Below, in pieces: positions 8,492 to 16,367 of a DNA stretch of 36,450 bases (within the stretch, counting starts at the first letter, position 1; each line of letters opens with the position of its first letter). The notes beneath the pieces were generated by a model. It did not search any database. It was not told the DNA's origin and was given only the letters and a program-made list of their open reading frames with translations. The translations under genes and the position numbers were made by a program. This DNA is from Acidobacteria bacterium 13_1_20CM_3_53_8 (GTDB lineage: Bacteria; Acidobacteriota; Blastocatellia; Pyrinomonadales; Pyrinomonadaceae), in contig MNJR01000077.1 of NCBI GenBank assembly GCA_001920415.1, forward strand, positions 1 through 36,450, given 5' to 3'.

Positions 8492-8572
8492 TGTCAACCG
8501 CAGTTAACAAGACTCGCCGTTCGCTTCCTCAAAGAATCAACAAAACCGCAGCTTCTATCACTGAATTGCTTG

Positions 8573-8587
8573 TGGCACAGCGATTGA
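8573..8587 (+). promoter_or_regulatory. Candidate sigma-54 (-24/-12) promoter
   Basis: TGGCACAGCGATTGA matches the consensus TGGCAC-N5-TTGC except for the last C (A here), with correct spacing between the GG and TTG elements. It lies 66 bases upstream of the first ORF of the Tad locus. The adjacent gene for a sigma-54 activator supports it. Confidence 0.55.
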
Positions 8588-8653
8588 GAAGGCCGCAGGT
8601 GAAATCGGCGAAGCTAAAAAGCATCGCGCGGTAGAGATAAGGAGATCAATAGA

Positions 8654-8935
8654 ATGAGAACAGTCAACGCTAAAGTGATTTTATCAATGATAGGTGCTGT
8701 TCTCATCATTCCTCTCTTCGCTCTAGCAGTAATAACCGGCGCTCATGCAAACGACCTCGCGCAAAGTGGTCTAGACGATCTGCTGCTCGTCGGACTGGCG
8801 TTGGGCGGTGCGATTGCAAGCCTCGTTAATGGTTTTGGCCGCCGCGCTGTTAGAGCTAAGGAGATGAAGAGCGAGAGAAGCACTCATGTTAGAGCATGCT
8901 CGCAAAGGTCTTCGGTCTCAGCAATGAACTTTTAA
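8654..8935 (+). CDS. Small membrane protein leading the Tad locus
   Basis: A 93-residue protein I do not recognise. Residues 8-32 form a signal-like hydrophobic stretch ending AHA, a plausible signal-peptidase site. A second hydrophobic segment (DLLLVGLALGGAIASLVNGFG, ending near residue 61) follows, then a basic and polar tail. It has no Flp-type G/xxxxEY cleavage motif, so it is not an obvious pilin. AAGGAG with 8-10 bases spacing precedes the ATG. Its place directly after the candidate sigma-54 promoter and before two pilin genes suggests a minor pilus component or membrane accessory, which is inference only. Confidence 0.6.
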   Translation: MRTVNAKVILSMIGAVLIIPLFALAVITGAHANDLAQSGLDDLLLVGLALGGAIASLVNGFGRRAVRAKEMKSERSTHVRACSQRSSVSAMNF

Positions 8936-9021
8936 CTGTCTTGGCGCGGTCACGCACGGCGCGCGGCTCGCTCGGGACACTAACTCTAAACCTTGAACCA
9001 CATTCTTAAAGGAGCAGAAAA

Positions 9022-9177
9022 ATGATTAAGAGATTCCTTCGTGATGAAACAGGACTTGAGTTGTCCGAGTACGCAGTCGCCGCCGCGCTCGTCGCGCTCG
9101 CAGCCGTAGTAGCATTCAAAGCTCTAGGCACGAACATCGGCACGAAGATTCAGAGCCTGGCCGATACTATTAAGTAG
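9022..9177 (+). CDS. flp: Flp/Fap-type type IVb pilin, copy 1
   Basis: A 51-residue prepilin: MIKRFLRDETG then LELSEYAVAAALVALAA. The basic leader ends in Gly. Cleavage after it by the locus's prepilin peptidase would leave Leu1 with Glu5-Tyr6, the Flp signature. The hydrophobic helix packs pilin subunits in the fibre. A GGAG ribosome site (9011-9014) sits seven bases before the ATG. The protein is nearly identical in its first two-thirds to the next gene, 30 bases downstream, so the two arose by duplication. The major adhesive pilus subunit is the likely role. Confidence 0.93.
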   Translation: MIKRFLRDETGLELSEYAVAAALVALAAVVAFKALGTNIGTKIQSLADTIK

Positions 9178-9207
9178 TCGTGCTGAAAGTAAAAGGAGGC
9201 TTCGGAG

Positions 9208-9363
9208 ATGTTCAAAAGATTTCTTCGTGATGAGACCGGATTGGAGTTGTCTGAGTACGCAGTTGCAGCGGCACTGATAGCGCTCGCGGCAGTCGTGGCA
9301 TTCCAGACTCTCGGCGGCAACATAGCTGCGAAGATAAACGATCTGGCCTCGAAGATTGGCTAA
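9208..9363 (+). CDS. flp: Flp/Fap-type type IVb pilin, copy 2
   Basis: A 51-residue paralogue of the preceding pilin, reading MFKRFLRDETG then LELSEYAVAAALIALAA. It has the same processing site and the same Glu5-Tyr6. The copies differ mainly in the C-terminal third (FQTLGGNIAAKINDLASKIG here against FKALGTNIGTKIQSLADTIK), the part exposed on the pilus surface. An AAAAGGAGG ribosome site lies just upstream. Two pilins could be co-assembled or used alternately. It is directly upstream of the peptidase expected to process it. Confidence 0.93.
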   Translation: MFKRFLRDETGLELSEYAVAAALIALAAVVAFQTLGGNIAAKINDLASKIG

Positions 9364-9400
9364 ACCTCCTCGCTAATAAAAGTAACGGGCGCGCTTCAGC

Positions 9401-10045
9401 TTGCCGCTCATGGCGGACAAGAAAGCGCGCCCCATACTTCAAAAAAAGTTTTCAGATCAACTTTACGAGAACGGCTTTCCGATTCAGGGAAGCTTCAAAG
9501 CATGGGCGGTTGAACAGATGATAGACCCCTTCATCATTGTCAGTTGCGCTTTACTCATTCCGCTCGCCGTCATAATCACTTATTACGACGTGCGCTATCG
9601 TCGCATACCAAACGCATTCGTGCTAGCCACTTTAATCAGCGGTCTCGCGCTCAACGCTGTGAGCAGTGGGCTGCGCGGCATGGGGGCAAGCCTCGAAGGT
9701 TGCCTGCTCGCATTCATACTAATGTTCATGCTCCACGTTTTCGGCGCTATGGGCGCTGGCGACGTAAAACTGTTTGCCGCAATCGGATCGGTGACGGGCG
9801 CGGAGCTGGTCATCCCTACATTTCTCGTGGTGATTCTGACAGGCGGGTTGCTTGCGCTCGTTTCCGTAATTCGAGCGGGTGCATTTCGCACAACTATGCA
9901 GCGCGTCACGCAGATTTTAGTGGGGCTTCTGCCGGGTTGGCCCATGCCGCGTTTCGCTGTGCCGTCCGACAAGAGGCTCACGATTCCATACGGCGTGGCT
10001 ATAACTTTCGGGAGCATCATTTCGCTCGCACTCTTTCGCGTCTGA
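9401..10045 (+). CDS. tadV: Prepilin peptidase TadV/CpaA (A24 family)
   Basis: Aspartic-type membrane peptidase that removes the leader of Flp prepilins. Both catalytic Asp motifs are visible: YYDVRYRRIPN (first Asp, after the first membrane segment) and GAGDVKLFAAIG (GxGD). Five or six hydrophobic segments follow, as in the short, non-methylating CpaA type. The start is uncertain: 9401 adds a 39-residue hydrophilic extension with no clear ribosome site, while an in-frame ATG at 9518 (MIDPFIIVSCALL) would give the usual length of about 175 residues. I think 9518 is at least as likely. It lies directly after the two pilin genes. Confidence 0.88.
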   Translation: MPLMADKKARPILQKKFSDQLYENGFPIQGSFKAWAVEQMIDPFIIVSCALLIPLAVIITYYDVRYRRIPNAFVLATLISGLALNAVSSGLRGMGASLEGCLLAFILMFMLHVFGAMGAGDVKLFAAIGSVTGAELVIPTFLVVILTGGLLALVSVIRAGAFRTTMQRVTQILVGLLPGWPMPRFAVPSDKRLTIPYGVAITFGSIISLALFRV

Positions 10046-10093
10046 AGCAATTCAAGGCGCGAGAGGTCTTCTATTTGAAAGGGAGAAACATCA

Positions 10094-11014
10094 ATGCGGA
10101 ATAAACGATTTCTATTCGTTCTGGCGGGAGCGCTCGTGTTCGGGTTGCTCGCGGCGATTTCTGTCAGCCGCTATCTTTCAGGCGCGCAGGCTTATGCCAA
10201 GAGTTTGAACAACGTGGTAGTCGCCAAAGTGGACATTCCGCTTGGCACTAAGATAATTCCAGAGCAAGTCACTGTCGCACAGTTCCCGCGCGAGTCCGTC
10301 CCCGATGGAACTTTTGATGATCCAGGCAAACTGGTCGGTCGCGTCGCTGTGGTCAACATACAGGCGCGCGAGCCTATTACGGATTCGCGTCTAGCCGCAG
10401 AGGGCACAGCCGGAGGACTTTCGGCAGTGATACCTGAAGGCTATCGCGCTATGACCGTGAAGGTTGACGATGTAGTAGGAATATCTGGCTTCATTCAGCC
10501 GGGCACGATGGTTGACATTGTTGTAGTGATTGATCCTGATCCAAATTCAACGAATCAGAATCCCATCTCCAAGATAGTTCTGCAAAACATCAAGGTCCTA
10601 GCCAGCGGCCAAAACATTGACCAGCCGCACAACGAGCGCGAGACCAATAGCGTCAAGGCCGTGACTCTTCAGGTCACGCCGGAGCAGGCCGAAAAGCTTG
10701 CGCTCGCAGCTATAGAAGGAAAACTTCAGCTAGTGATGCGCAACTCCATAGATCAGGACGACGCGCAGACCGTAGGCGTGAACAAGCGCAGCCTTCTGTC
10801 AGGAGAGCACGCTCAACCTGCGCCCGACCCCGGTTCACTACGCAGCGAGCAGCCGAAGCCACAGCAATCCGTTCAGCCTGCGCCGCGCAGAGCGCAGCAG
10901 CATCCCGTGAGCGTGCAGAGCAATACGCCCGCTCAACCTGCGCAGCCACAGCCGCCGCGCGCTTCGGTCGAAATGATCGAGGGCGCGAAGAAACATAACG
11001 TTGATTTTCCGTAA
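10094..11014 (+). CDS. cpaB: Flp pilus assembly protein CpaB/RcpC
   Basis: A 306-residue periplasmic protein anchored by one N-terminal membrane segment (FLFVLAGALVFGLLAAISV). A SAF domain follows at residues ~40-105 (VVVAKVDIPLGTKI then TVAQFPRESVPDGTF), then the CpaB C-terminal domain with GYRAMTVKVDDVVGISGF and PGTMVDIVVV. The last ~70 residues are Gln/Pro-rich and low complexity. CpaB/RcpC works next to the secretin and may contact peptidoglycan or stabilise the outer-membrane channel. GGGAG precedes the ATG. The gene sits immediately before the secretin gene, the standard Tad order. Confidence 0.93.
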   Translation: MRNKRFLFVLAGALVFGLLAAISVSRYLSGAQAYAKSLNNVVVAKVDIPLGTKIIPEQVTVAQFPRESVPDGTFDDPGKLVGRVAVVNIQAREPITDSRLAAEGTAGGLSAVIPEGYRAMTVKVDDVVGISGFIQPGTMVDIVVVIDPDPNSTNQNPISKIVLQNIKVLASGQNIDQPHNERETNSVKAVTLQVTPEQAEKLALAAIEGKLQLVMRNSIDQDDAQTVGVNKRSLLSGEHAQPAPDPGSLRSEQPKPQQSVQPAPRRAQQHPVSVQSNTPAQPAQPQPPRASVEMIEGAKKHNVDFP

Positions 11015-11018
11015 ACCG

Positions 11019-11112
11019 AATTTGCGATTTTCGATTTCGGATTAACGAGCGAACTGAATTTGACGAACAAGCTGTCTTTCAATCGCAAATCGAAAATCTA
11101 AAATCGAAAATC
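11019..11112. repeat. Imperfect AT-rich inverted repeat (GATTTTCGATTT type)
   Basis: GCGATTTTCGATTTCGGATT near 11023 and AATCGCAAATCGAAAATCTA near 11081 are partial reverse complements, flanking a spacer of about 40 bases. It separates the cpaB and secretin genes. It resembles the CAGTTTTCAG repeats in design but has a different word. Confidence 0.55.
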
Positions 11113-11132
11113 AGTATAAGGAGCTACAAGCT

Positions 11133-12734
11133 ATGCAGACCCGTTCAAAGAGTGCGCGCGTATTGAGCCTGTTGTGCGCCGCGTTGCTAATCACAGTCGC
11201 AATCCCCAGCGCTCACGCGCAGGAGACCTCTTATACCGCATCCTTCACGCACAACTCGGAAGCGATTCCGGTCAACGTGCTTGTAGGCCAGTCGCGCGTT
11301 ATTAACTTTGACCGTCCCATAGGGCGCTTCTCGGTCTCGAACCCTGAAATAGCGGAGGCAGTGCTAGTGGCTCCAGATCAGGTGCTCGTCAACGGAAAAG
11401 CTTTCGGGCAGGTGAACTTCATCGCATGGGAGAAGGGCGGAAGCAAGTTTCTAGTCTTCGATGTTTTCGTTCGCGCCAATCTTTCGTTGATTGACTCGCA
11501 GATGCGCGTGCTCTTTCCGAACGACGACATTCGCTTGAACCAGGCGAACGGCTCCGTTGTTATCTCTGGCAGCGTTCGCGACCCGCGCACGGTCAAGCAG
11601 GTTCAGGATGTCATAGAGGCCGCAGGGTTCAAGACTGTGAACATGCTTCAGTCGCCTGTTAGGAACATTGCTCAGGTGCAGTTGCAGGTTCGCTTCGCCG
11701 AAGTGAATCGCAGTCGCATGCGTGAGTTCGGCGCAACCTACACGAGCGTTGGTGGCGGAACGACCGCTTACGCGAATAACGGTGGCGGGCCAGCGACTGC
11801 TTCCAGCATAACCAACGGCGCTATTGAAAGCGTCTTCTCGTCTGCGATGAATCTCTTCGTCTTCAATAACGCCATACATACAGCCGCAGCACTGCAAGCT
11901 CTACGTCAGCAGGGCGCGTTCCGCGAACTGGCCGAGCCTAACCTTGTAGCTATGGACGGGCAGCAGGCCAGCTTTCTGGCGGGCGGCGAGTTTCCCGTGC
12001 CGGTTGTTCAAAATTCCGGTAACCAGATGGCTATAACTGTGGTCTTCAAAGAGTACGGCATACGCTTGAACTTCAAGCCGACGATTATTGATGAAGATCA
12101 CATACGTCTTGAGCTTGAGCCTGAAGTCTCAACGATTGATTTTGCTACGGGCGTGAAGTTCAACGGCTTCCTGATTCCTGCTCTGCGCACGCGTCGCGCG
12201 CATACAGCCGTAGAGTTGCGCGACGGGCAGGCTTTTGCGCTCGCGGGTCTTCTGGACAATAACGAAACTCAGTCGCTCGCAAAGATTCCCGTCATCGGCG
12301 ACATTCCTATACTCGGCAATCTCTTCAAATCGAAATCGTTCCAGCATAACGACACTGAACTGATCTTCTTCTGCACTGTGAATCTAGTGAAGCCTGTGAG
12401 TCCAGACGATCTTCCGCGCACACGCGGTACGGATGGGCTGAGAACTGGTTCTCCGCTTGGAGTCGAGCCGCGCGGCGAAGGCATACAGGGCGAGAGCGGG
12501 CATTCAATCAGCACTAGCACGCCTGCTCCTACGCATACTGCTCCTGCTGCCACACCTGCTGCACAGCCTAAGCCTTCCCAACGACCTGCTCAGCAACAGA
12601 CTAGGCCAACGACTCTGCCTGCTGCGGGCGACGGGACGATATCGCTTCTTCCTCCGAGCGAAGTGAATCGCGCGTGGCCTCATGCCGCAATCATTCAAAC
12701 TCAAGCGATCGTTGACATGCCGCCAGCACCGTGA
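11133..12734 (+). CDS. cpaC: Tad secretin CpaC/RcpA
   Basis: A 533-residue outer-membrane secretin. It has a signal peptide ending AHAQE (about residue 30), then the pilus N-terminal domain (VLVGQSRVINFDRPIGRFSV, SNPEIAEAVLVAPDQVLVNG), a BON-like segment (GSVRDPRTVKQVQDVIEAAG) and the secretin core (NLVAMDGQQASFLAGGEFPV, LEPEVSTIDF, KIPVIGDIPILGNLFKS, TELIFFCTVNLVKP). These regions match type II/III secretin hallmarks. The last ~110 residues are Pro/Thr/Ala/Gln-rich and unusual in length; they may mediate envelope or pilotin contacts. AAGGAG with good spacing precedes the ATG. It forms the pore through which the Flp pilus leaves the cell. Confidence 0.94.
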   Translation: MQTRSKSARVLSLLCAALLITVAIPSAHAQETSYTASFTHNSEAIPVNVLVGQSRVINFDRPIGRFSVSNPEIAEAVLVAPDQVLVNGKAFGQVNFIAWEKGGSKFLVFDVFVRANLSLIDSQMRVLFPNDDIRLNQANGSVVISGSVRDPRTVKQVQDVIEAAGFKTVNMLQSPVRNIAQVQLQVRFAEVNRSRMREFGATYTSVGGGTTAYANNGGGPATASSITNGAIESVFSSAMNLFVFNNAIHTAAALQALRQQGAFRELAEPNLVAMDGQQASFLAGGEFPVPVVQNSGNQMAITVVFKEYGIRLNFKPTIIDEDHIRLELEPEVSTIDFATGVKFNGFLIPALRTRRAHTAVELRDGQAFALAGLLDNNETQSLAKIPVIGDIPILGNLFKSKSFQHNDTELIFFCTVNLVKPVSPDDLPRTRGTDGLRTGSPLGVEPRGEGIQGESGHSISTSTPAPTHTAPAATPAAQPKPSQRPAQQQTRPTTLPAAGDGTISLLPPSEVNRAWPHAAIIQTQAIVDMPPAP

Positions 12735-12746
12735 ATCTTAAGGCGG

Positions 12747-12841
12747 GTCAGTACCGCCTGCGGTAGCGGGCGGGTTGTGTTTGAAATAGCAGGCAGTCAC
12801 GCAGTCACAATTACCCGCCCGCTACCGCAGGCGGTACTGAC
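12747..12841. repeat. GC-rich inverted repeat element, copy 1
   Basis: Perfect 29-bp arms, 12747-12775 and 12813-12841 (GTCAGTACCGCCTGCGGTAG...), around a 37-base centre. The same element, with the same arm core and a partly conserved centre (TTGAAATAGCAGGCA here), occurs at 22174-22277. It lies between the secretin and tadG-like genes. Confidence 0.85.
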
Positions 12842-12878
12842 TTGGTGCTCATTAATGGCGTGAGAGGGGGGACGCGAG

Positions 12879-14000
12879 ATGAATAAAAGAACGGAAAGAT
12901 ATTCGGACAGAAAAGACGAGCGGGGTTCGGTTCTTGCCATCGCAGCCGTAGGAATGCTTGCCCTCCTCCTAGTCGTAGGCCTCACTGTTGACATAAGCCA
13001 TTTCTACCTTGCGAAGAACGAGCTACAGAATGCTGCGGACGCATCGGCGCTTGCAGGGGCATCTGCGCTGAACTCGTCAGCAGCCGGAATCACAGAGGCG
13101 GTCAACCGCGCTGTGAAGGCCATGAACAATTACGAGTTCGGCAAGCAGGGCGTAGCTTTCCCGCGCTCGAACGTTCTGTTCGCAGTCAACCTGGATGGGC
13201 CATACATGAGCGAAGGTTCCGCCACAGCGCAGCCCGCCAACATTCGTTTCGTTAAGGTGACGACGCCGGATTCGCCCGTGGGTGTTTCGTTCGCGCAAAT
13301 GGTTCTGGGAAATAATCGTAATATGGCGGCGACGGCCACTGCGGGTCTTTCAATTCCCATCAACACCTACTGCGATTTCATCCCGCTCTCTGTGATTGAT
13401 TACGACATTCCAATGCGGCCCGGACAGGTCTATACGATTCGCGCGCCTGCATCTGGCGGCCCTTCGCCGGGCGACTACCAGATTCTGGCTGTCGCAGGGC
13501 CGGGCGGTGTTGACGTTGGTTTCGGTCTGGGCGCGGGCGTTGATGCGTGCGCAGAGCCGGGCGCTACCTACACGGTTGACTGCAAGCCCGGACTGACTGC
13601 GGGCAAGGTGCGGACGGGAATCAACGCGCGGTTCGATGATTATCAGGGCAGCCAGCTAGACCCCGCGCGCGAACCGCCCGACACGAATGTTCAGGAAAAC
13701 ATTTCATACGCGCAGTACGTTGCAGGCTCTCCCTTTAAAGCGCCGTCGCATACGGGCATCGCAGGTCGCCGCATCGTACTCATTCCTATTGTGAAGCTGG
13801 CCGAATACGATCAGGGACGCTGCACTGTAAAGTTCGATCGCTTCGGCGCGTTCTTCCTAAAAACCAAAATCGGCGGCGGCAGCGGCGGCGACGTTCAGGC
13901 TGAATACATAGCGGATCGTCTTGCCGTCGGTAAAGGAACTTACGACCCGAACGGGGTGGTTGGCGATCCAGCGCTGGCAGCGCCAGTAATTTACAGGTAA
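12879..14000 (+). CDS. tadG: TadG-like pilus assembly protein
   Basis: A 373-residue protein with the Tad 'TadE/G-like' N-terminus: a basic leader, then ERGSVLAIAAVGMLALLLVVGLTVD (split here as residues ~14-38) and DISHFYLAKNELQNAADASALAGA, the standard pattern of TadG proteins. The first segment resembles a pseudopilin transmembrane helix. The remaining periplasmic part lacks an obvious von Willebrand domain, so this is the shorter TadG type. GGGGGG-rich ribosome-site sequence precedes the ATG at about -10. TadG and the two TadE-like proteins downstream are thought to form a minor-pilin complex needed for pilus assembly. Confidence 0.85.
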   Translation: MNKRTERYSDRKDERGSVLAIAAVGMLALLLVVGLTVDISHFYLAKNELQNAADASALAGASALNSSAAGITEAVNRAVKAMNNYEFGKQGVAFPRSNVLFAVNLDGPYMSEGSATAQPANIRFVKVTTPDSPVGVSFAQMVLGNNRNMAATATAGLSIPINTYCDFIPLSVIDYDIPMRPGQVYTIRAPASGGPSPGDYQILAVAGPGGVDVGFGLGAGVDACAEPGATYTVDCKPGLTAGKVRTGINARFDDYQGSQLDPAREPPDTNVQENISYAQYVAGSPFKAPSHTGIAGRRIVLIPIVKLAEYDQGRCTVKFDRFGAFFLKTKIGGGSGGDVQAEYIADRLAVGKGTYDPNGVVGDPALAAPVIYR

Positions 14001-14012
14001 CGAGTTGAAGCG

Positions 14013-14528
14013 ATGAAAGCGCGCATAAGAAAAATCAGAAGACGTTTGCGCCTGAGCCGCTTCAGGCGCAGCGAGCGAGGCACGCAGCTTGTGGAACTGG
14101 CGATTGTCGTTCCAATCCTCCTGATACTATTTGCGGGCGCGGCAGAATTCGGTCGCTACTTCTACGAGTATACGACGCTTGCCAAAGGCGCTCGCGTCGG
14201 CGCTCGATACTTGAGTACAGCAGGAATGAAAGTTGATCCCGCACAGCAAGTGCCTGTAGATGGCGCGGCTATGAATCTGGTCGTTTACGGAAACACAAGC
14301 GGAACAGGCTCGCCCATCTTGAGCGGGCTGACGACCAGCAATGTTCAAATTTCTCGCGCTGGTGGAGTGCCGGGCGTTCCGCAGACCATAACGGTGCAGA
14401 TTATTAATTACAAACATCAGCCCGTCTTCAACATAGGGGCGCTGCTGAAGATGCCCTCGCTTTCGCTCAACATTGATGTGAAGCCGAGCGTCACTATGCG
14501 CAACCTGCTGACGACACCTGTTATTTAA
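14013..14528 (+). CDS. tadE: TadE-like pseudopilin
   Basis: A 171-residue protein with a strongly basic N-terminus (residues 1-27) followed by ERGTQLVELAIVVPILLILF, a prepilin-like motif with the conserved Glu (LVELA) at the head of the hydrophobic helix, then AAEFGRYFYEYTTLAKGAR, which is typical of TadE. It is expected to be cleaved by the TadV peptidase and to act as a minor pilin. The gap to the upstream gene is 12 bases. The downstream gene is a paralogue beginning 11 bases after this stop. Confidence 0.9.
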   Translation: MKARIRKIRRRLRLSRFRRSERGTQLVELAIVVPILLILFAGAAEFGRYFYEYTTLAKGARVGARYLSTAGMKVDPAQQVPVDGAAMNLVVYGNTSGTGSPILSGLTTSNVQISRAGGVPGVPQTITVQIINYKHQPVFNIGALLKMPSLSLNIDVKPSVTMRNLLTTPVI

Positions 14529-14539
14529 GAGAAGCGAAA

Positions 14540-15016
14540 ATGGCGAGCAGAAAATTTTCAATAAGGGATGAGCGCGGCACGACGCTTCTGGAGTTCGCCA
14601 TAGGCGCGACAGTTTTTCTGACGGCCATGTTCGCCGTGCTCGAATTCGGTCGCGCCCTATGGATTCACAACGCGCTTGCAGACGCGGCGCGCAGAGGCGC
14701 TCGCTACGCCACATTACAGTGCAGCCCGTCAGACGCTGGCTGCCCGAACTCAGCGACTTCAGTCCAACGGGTCAAGAACGTAGTTGTTTACGGCGACCCG
14801 AACGGCGGCACCAAGCCACTGGTTGATAACCTGACGACTGCGAACGTAGATGTCACATACGCGGGCTTCGGATTGGATACGGGCACGGTCTCCGTGAGCA
14901 TAACGGGTTACCAGTTCCAGTTCGTTCTTCCGCTTCTTGTAAAGACTATAACGATGCCCGGCTACACGACGACGCTCCCGGCAGAGAACGCGGGCTATTT
15001 GCCGCCGAACATGTAA
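14540..15016 (+). CDS. tadF: TadE/TadF-like pseudopilin
   Basis: A 158-residue paralogue of the preceding gene: basic leader, RDERGTTLLEFAIGATVFLTA with the conserved Glu, then VLEFGRALWIHNALADAARR, as in TadE/TadF. It contains two cysteines close together (LQCSPSDAGCP) that may form a disulfide in the periplasm. AGAGAAG precedes the ATG. It is probably a second minor pilin. The name tadF reflects position; TadE and TadF are hard to separate by sequence alone. Confidence 0.87.
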   Translation: MASRKFSIRDERGTTLLEFAIGATVFLTAMFAVLEFGRALWIHNALADAARRGARYATLQCSPSDAGCPNSATSVQRVKNVVVYGDPNGGTKPLVDNLTTANVDVTYAGFGLDTGTVSVSITGYQFQFVLPLLVKTITMPGYTTTLPAENAGYLPPNM

Positions 15017-15019
15017 AGG

Positions 15020-15092
15020 CAGTTTTCAGTTTTTAGTTTTCAGTTTTAAGAAACGACCAAGGCTGAAAACTAAAAACTGAAAACTGAAAACT
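15020..15092. repeat. AT-rich inverted repeat (CAGTTTTCAG family)
   Basis: Arms of CAGTTTTCAGTTTTTAG words and their complement around AAGAAACGACCAAGG. It fills the gap between the tadF-like and tadZ genes and ends six bases before the tadZ ATG, leaving no room for a normal ribosome site. Confidence 0.8.
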
Positions 15093-15098
15093 AAACCA

Positions 15099-16328
15099 AT
15101 GACACAGCCACTGACATTAGTAGTTCTGAGCGCGGGGCTTGAGAGTTTTAGGGAGATTCGCGCAGCGCTGGCCGAGGATGGGCGCGGTCGTCTCCTTGCG
15201 GGCGGCGACGATGCGGAACAAGTTTACGAGCAGCTTCTTCACCTGAAACCTTCTGCGGCAATCATCACGCTCGGCGCGAACGCCGAACCGACGCTGAAGT
15301 TGATCGAGCGCATCAGCGTTGAGTGTCCGAAGACCTCTGTAATCTCTGCTGCGCGCGACGCATCGCCAGACCTCATACTGCGCAGCATGCGCGCGGGCGC
15401 TAGAGAATTCTTGCGGCTGCCGATCAATTCAGACGAATTGAAAACGGTCTTGGACCGCACCACAGAATTCAGCGCTGTGCAAACGGAAGAGCCGCGAAAA
15501 AAGGGACGAATGATTGCAGTGTTTTCGAGCAAAGGCGGCTGCGGCACTTCGTTCGTCGCAACGAACATTGCTGCGGCTATGAATCAGCCTACAGTGCTCG
15601 TTGATCTCAATTTGCAGGCTGGCGACCTTCCGCTATTCCTCGGAGTGGAAGCGAAATATTCAATCGCAGACCTTGTGGAAAATCGCGCGCGTCTGGACGA
15701 CACGCTGCTGAAGAGTTACATCACCCCACACTCGTCCAAGCTCGCGCTGATGGCCGCGCCGCGCGAGGCAGATGCTGCGGACGAGATAGAGCCTGAGCAC
15801 GTATTTGAAGCGCTCGAAAAATTGCGCGAGCACTTCGAGTACGTCGTGCTAGACCCGCAGCACACGTTTGATGCCATCACGCTCGCTGCTCTGGATCAGG
15901 CCGACGACATCGTGCTGGTTCTCACGCTGGACATCCCCGCTATTCGCAGCGCACAGCGCGCATTGGAAATTTTCGACCGGCTGGGCTACCAGCGACGCAA
16001 AGTTCGTATAGTCGTCAATCGCTGGAGCAAGCAGATTGATCTTGATTTGAGACAGGTGGAAAAATTTTTGGGTGAGCCGGTCGTCGGATTCATACAAAGC
16101 GACTACCAGCCCGTAGTCACTTCCATCAACCTGGGTCAACCGCTCGTTGAATCCGAACCGTCATCACGCATAGCCATCGAAATCAAACGCATCGTCAGCA
16201 CGATTGTAGGCAACAAGATCGCGGTTAATGAAGACACAACGCAGCGGCGAAGAATCTGGGACTCATTCTTCCGGCGCGGCGCTTCGCAGTCGAGCGTGGA
16301 TTTCAGCACGACGCTGGGAAAAGTTTAA
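15099..16328 (+). CDS. cpaE: TadZ/CpaE pilus-localising ATPase
   Basis: A 409-residue protein: an atypical receiver-like domain (residues ~1-125, with SMRAGAREFLRLPINSDEL near its end), then a MinD/ParA-type ATPase. The Walker A region is SKGGCGTSFVATNIAAAM. It keeps the KGG of the deviant motif but has Thr where the usual second Lys would be, which is frequent in TadZ/CpaE proteins. Later segments VLVDLNLQAGDLPLFLG and DIVLVLTLDIPAIRSAQRAL match the family. TadZ positions the Tad apparatus in the cell and recruits the TadA ATPase encoded next. There is no clear ribosome site: the ATG follows the repeat at 15020-15092. Confidence 0.92.
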   Translation: MTQPLTLVVLSAGLESFREIRAALAEDGRGRLLAGGDDAEQVYEQLLHLKPSAAIITLGANAEPTLKLIERISVECPKTSVISAARDASPDLILRSMRAGAREFLRLPINSDELKTVLDRTTEFSAVQTEEPRKKGRMIAVFSSKGGCGTSFVATNIAAAMNQPTVLVDLNLQAGDLPLFLGVEAKYSIADLVENRARLDDTLLKSYITPHSSKLALMAAPREADAADEIEPEHVFEALEKLREHFEYVVLDPQHTFDAITLAALDQADDIVLVLTLDIPAIRSAQRALEIFDRLGYQRRKVRIVVNRWSKQIDLDLRQVEKFLGEPVVGFIQSDYQPVVTSINLGQPLVESEPSSRIAIEIKRIVSTIVGNKIAVNEDTTQRRRIWDSFFRRGASQSSVDFSTTLGKV

Positions 16329-16367
16329 GTACGTCTTTGGCAGAATAAATTTTCACGGGACACAGAC

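Larger units (their letters stand above)
8253..8653. other. Regulatory region between activator gene and Tad locus
   Basis: 401 bases without a gene. In order: a strong intrinsic terminator (8296-8346), a second long hairpin (8367-8414), a cluster of GTTCGA/TCGAAC half-sites (8447-8491) and a near-consensus sigma-54 promoter (8573-8587), ending in an AAGGAG ribosome site for the gene at 8654. Confidence 0.6.

Noticed and set aside
8942-8956. Second sigma-54 promoter (TGGCGCGGTCACGCA) before the first pilin gene
   Set aside because: The distance between the GG and GC elements is one base short of the required spacing.
9595-10050. 151-codon minus-strand ORF inside the prepilin peptidase gene
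   Set aside because: Antisense to a gene with clear catalytic motifs; a by-product of codon bias.
15099-16328. TadZ/CpaE as an inactive ATPase because the second Walker Lys is Thr
   Set aside because: This substitution is common in the TadZ/CpaE family, so it is not evidence of decay here.
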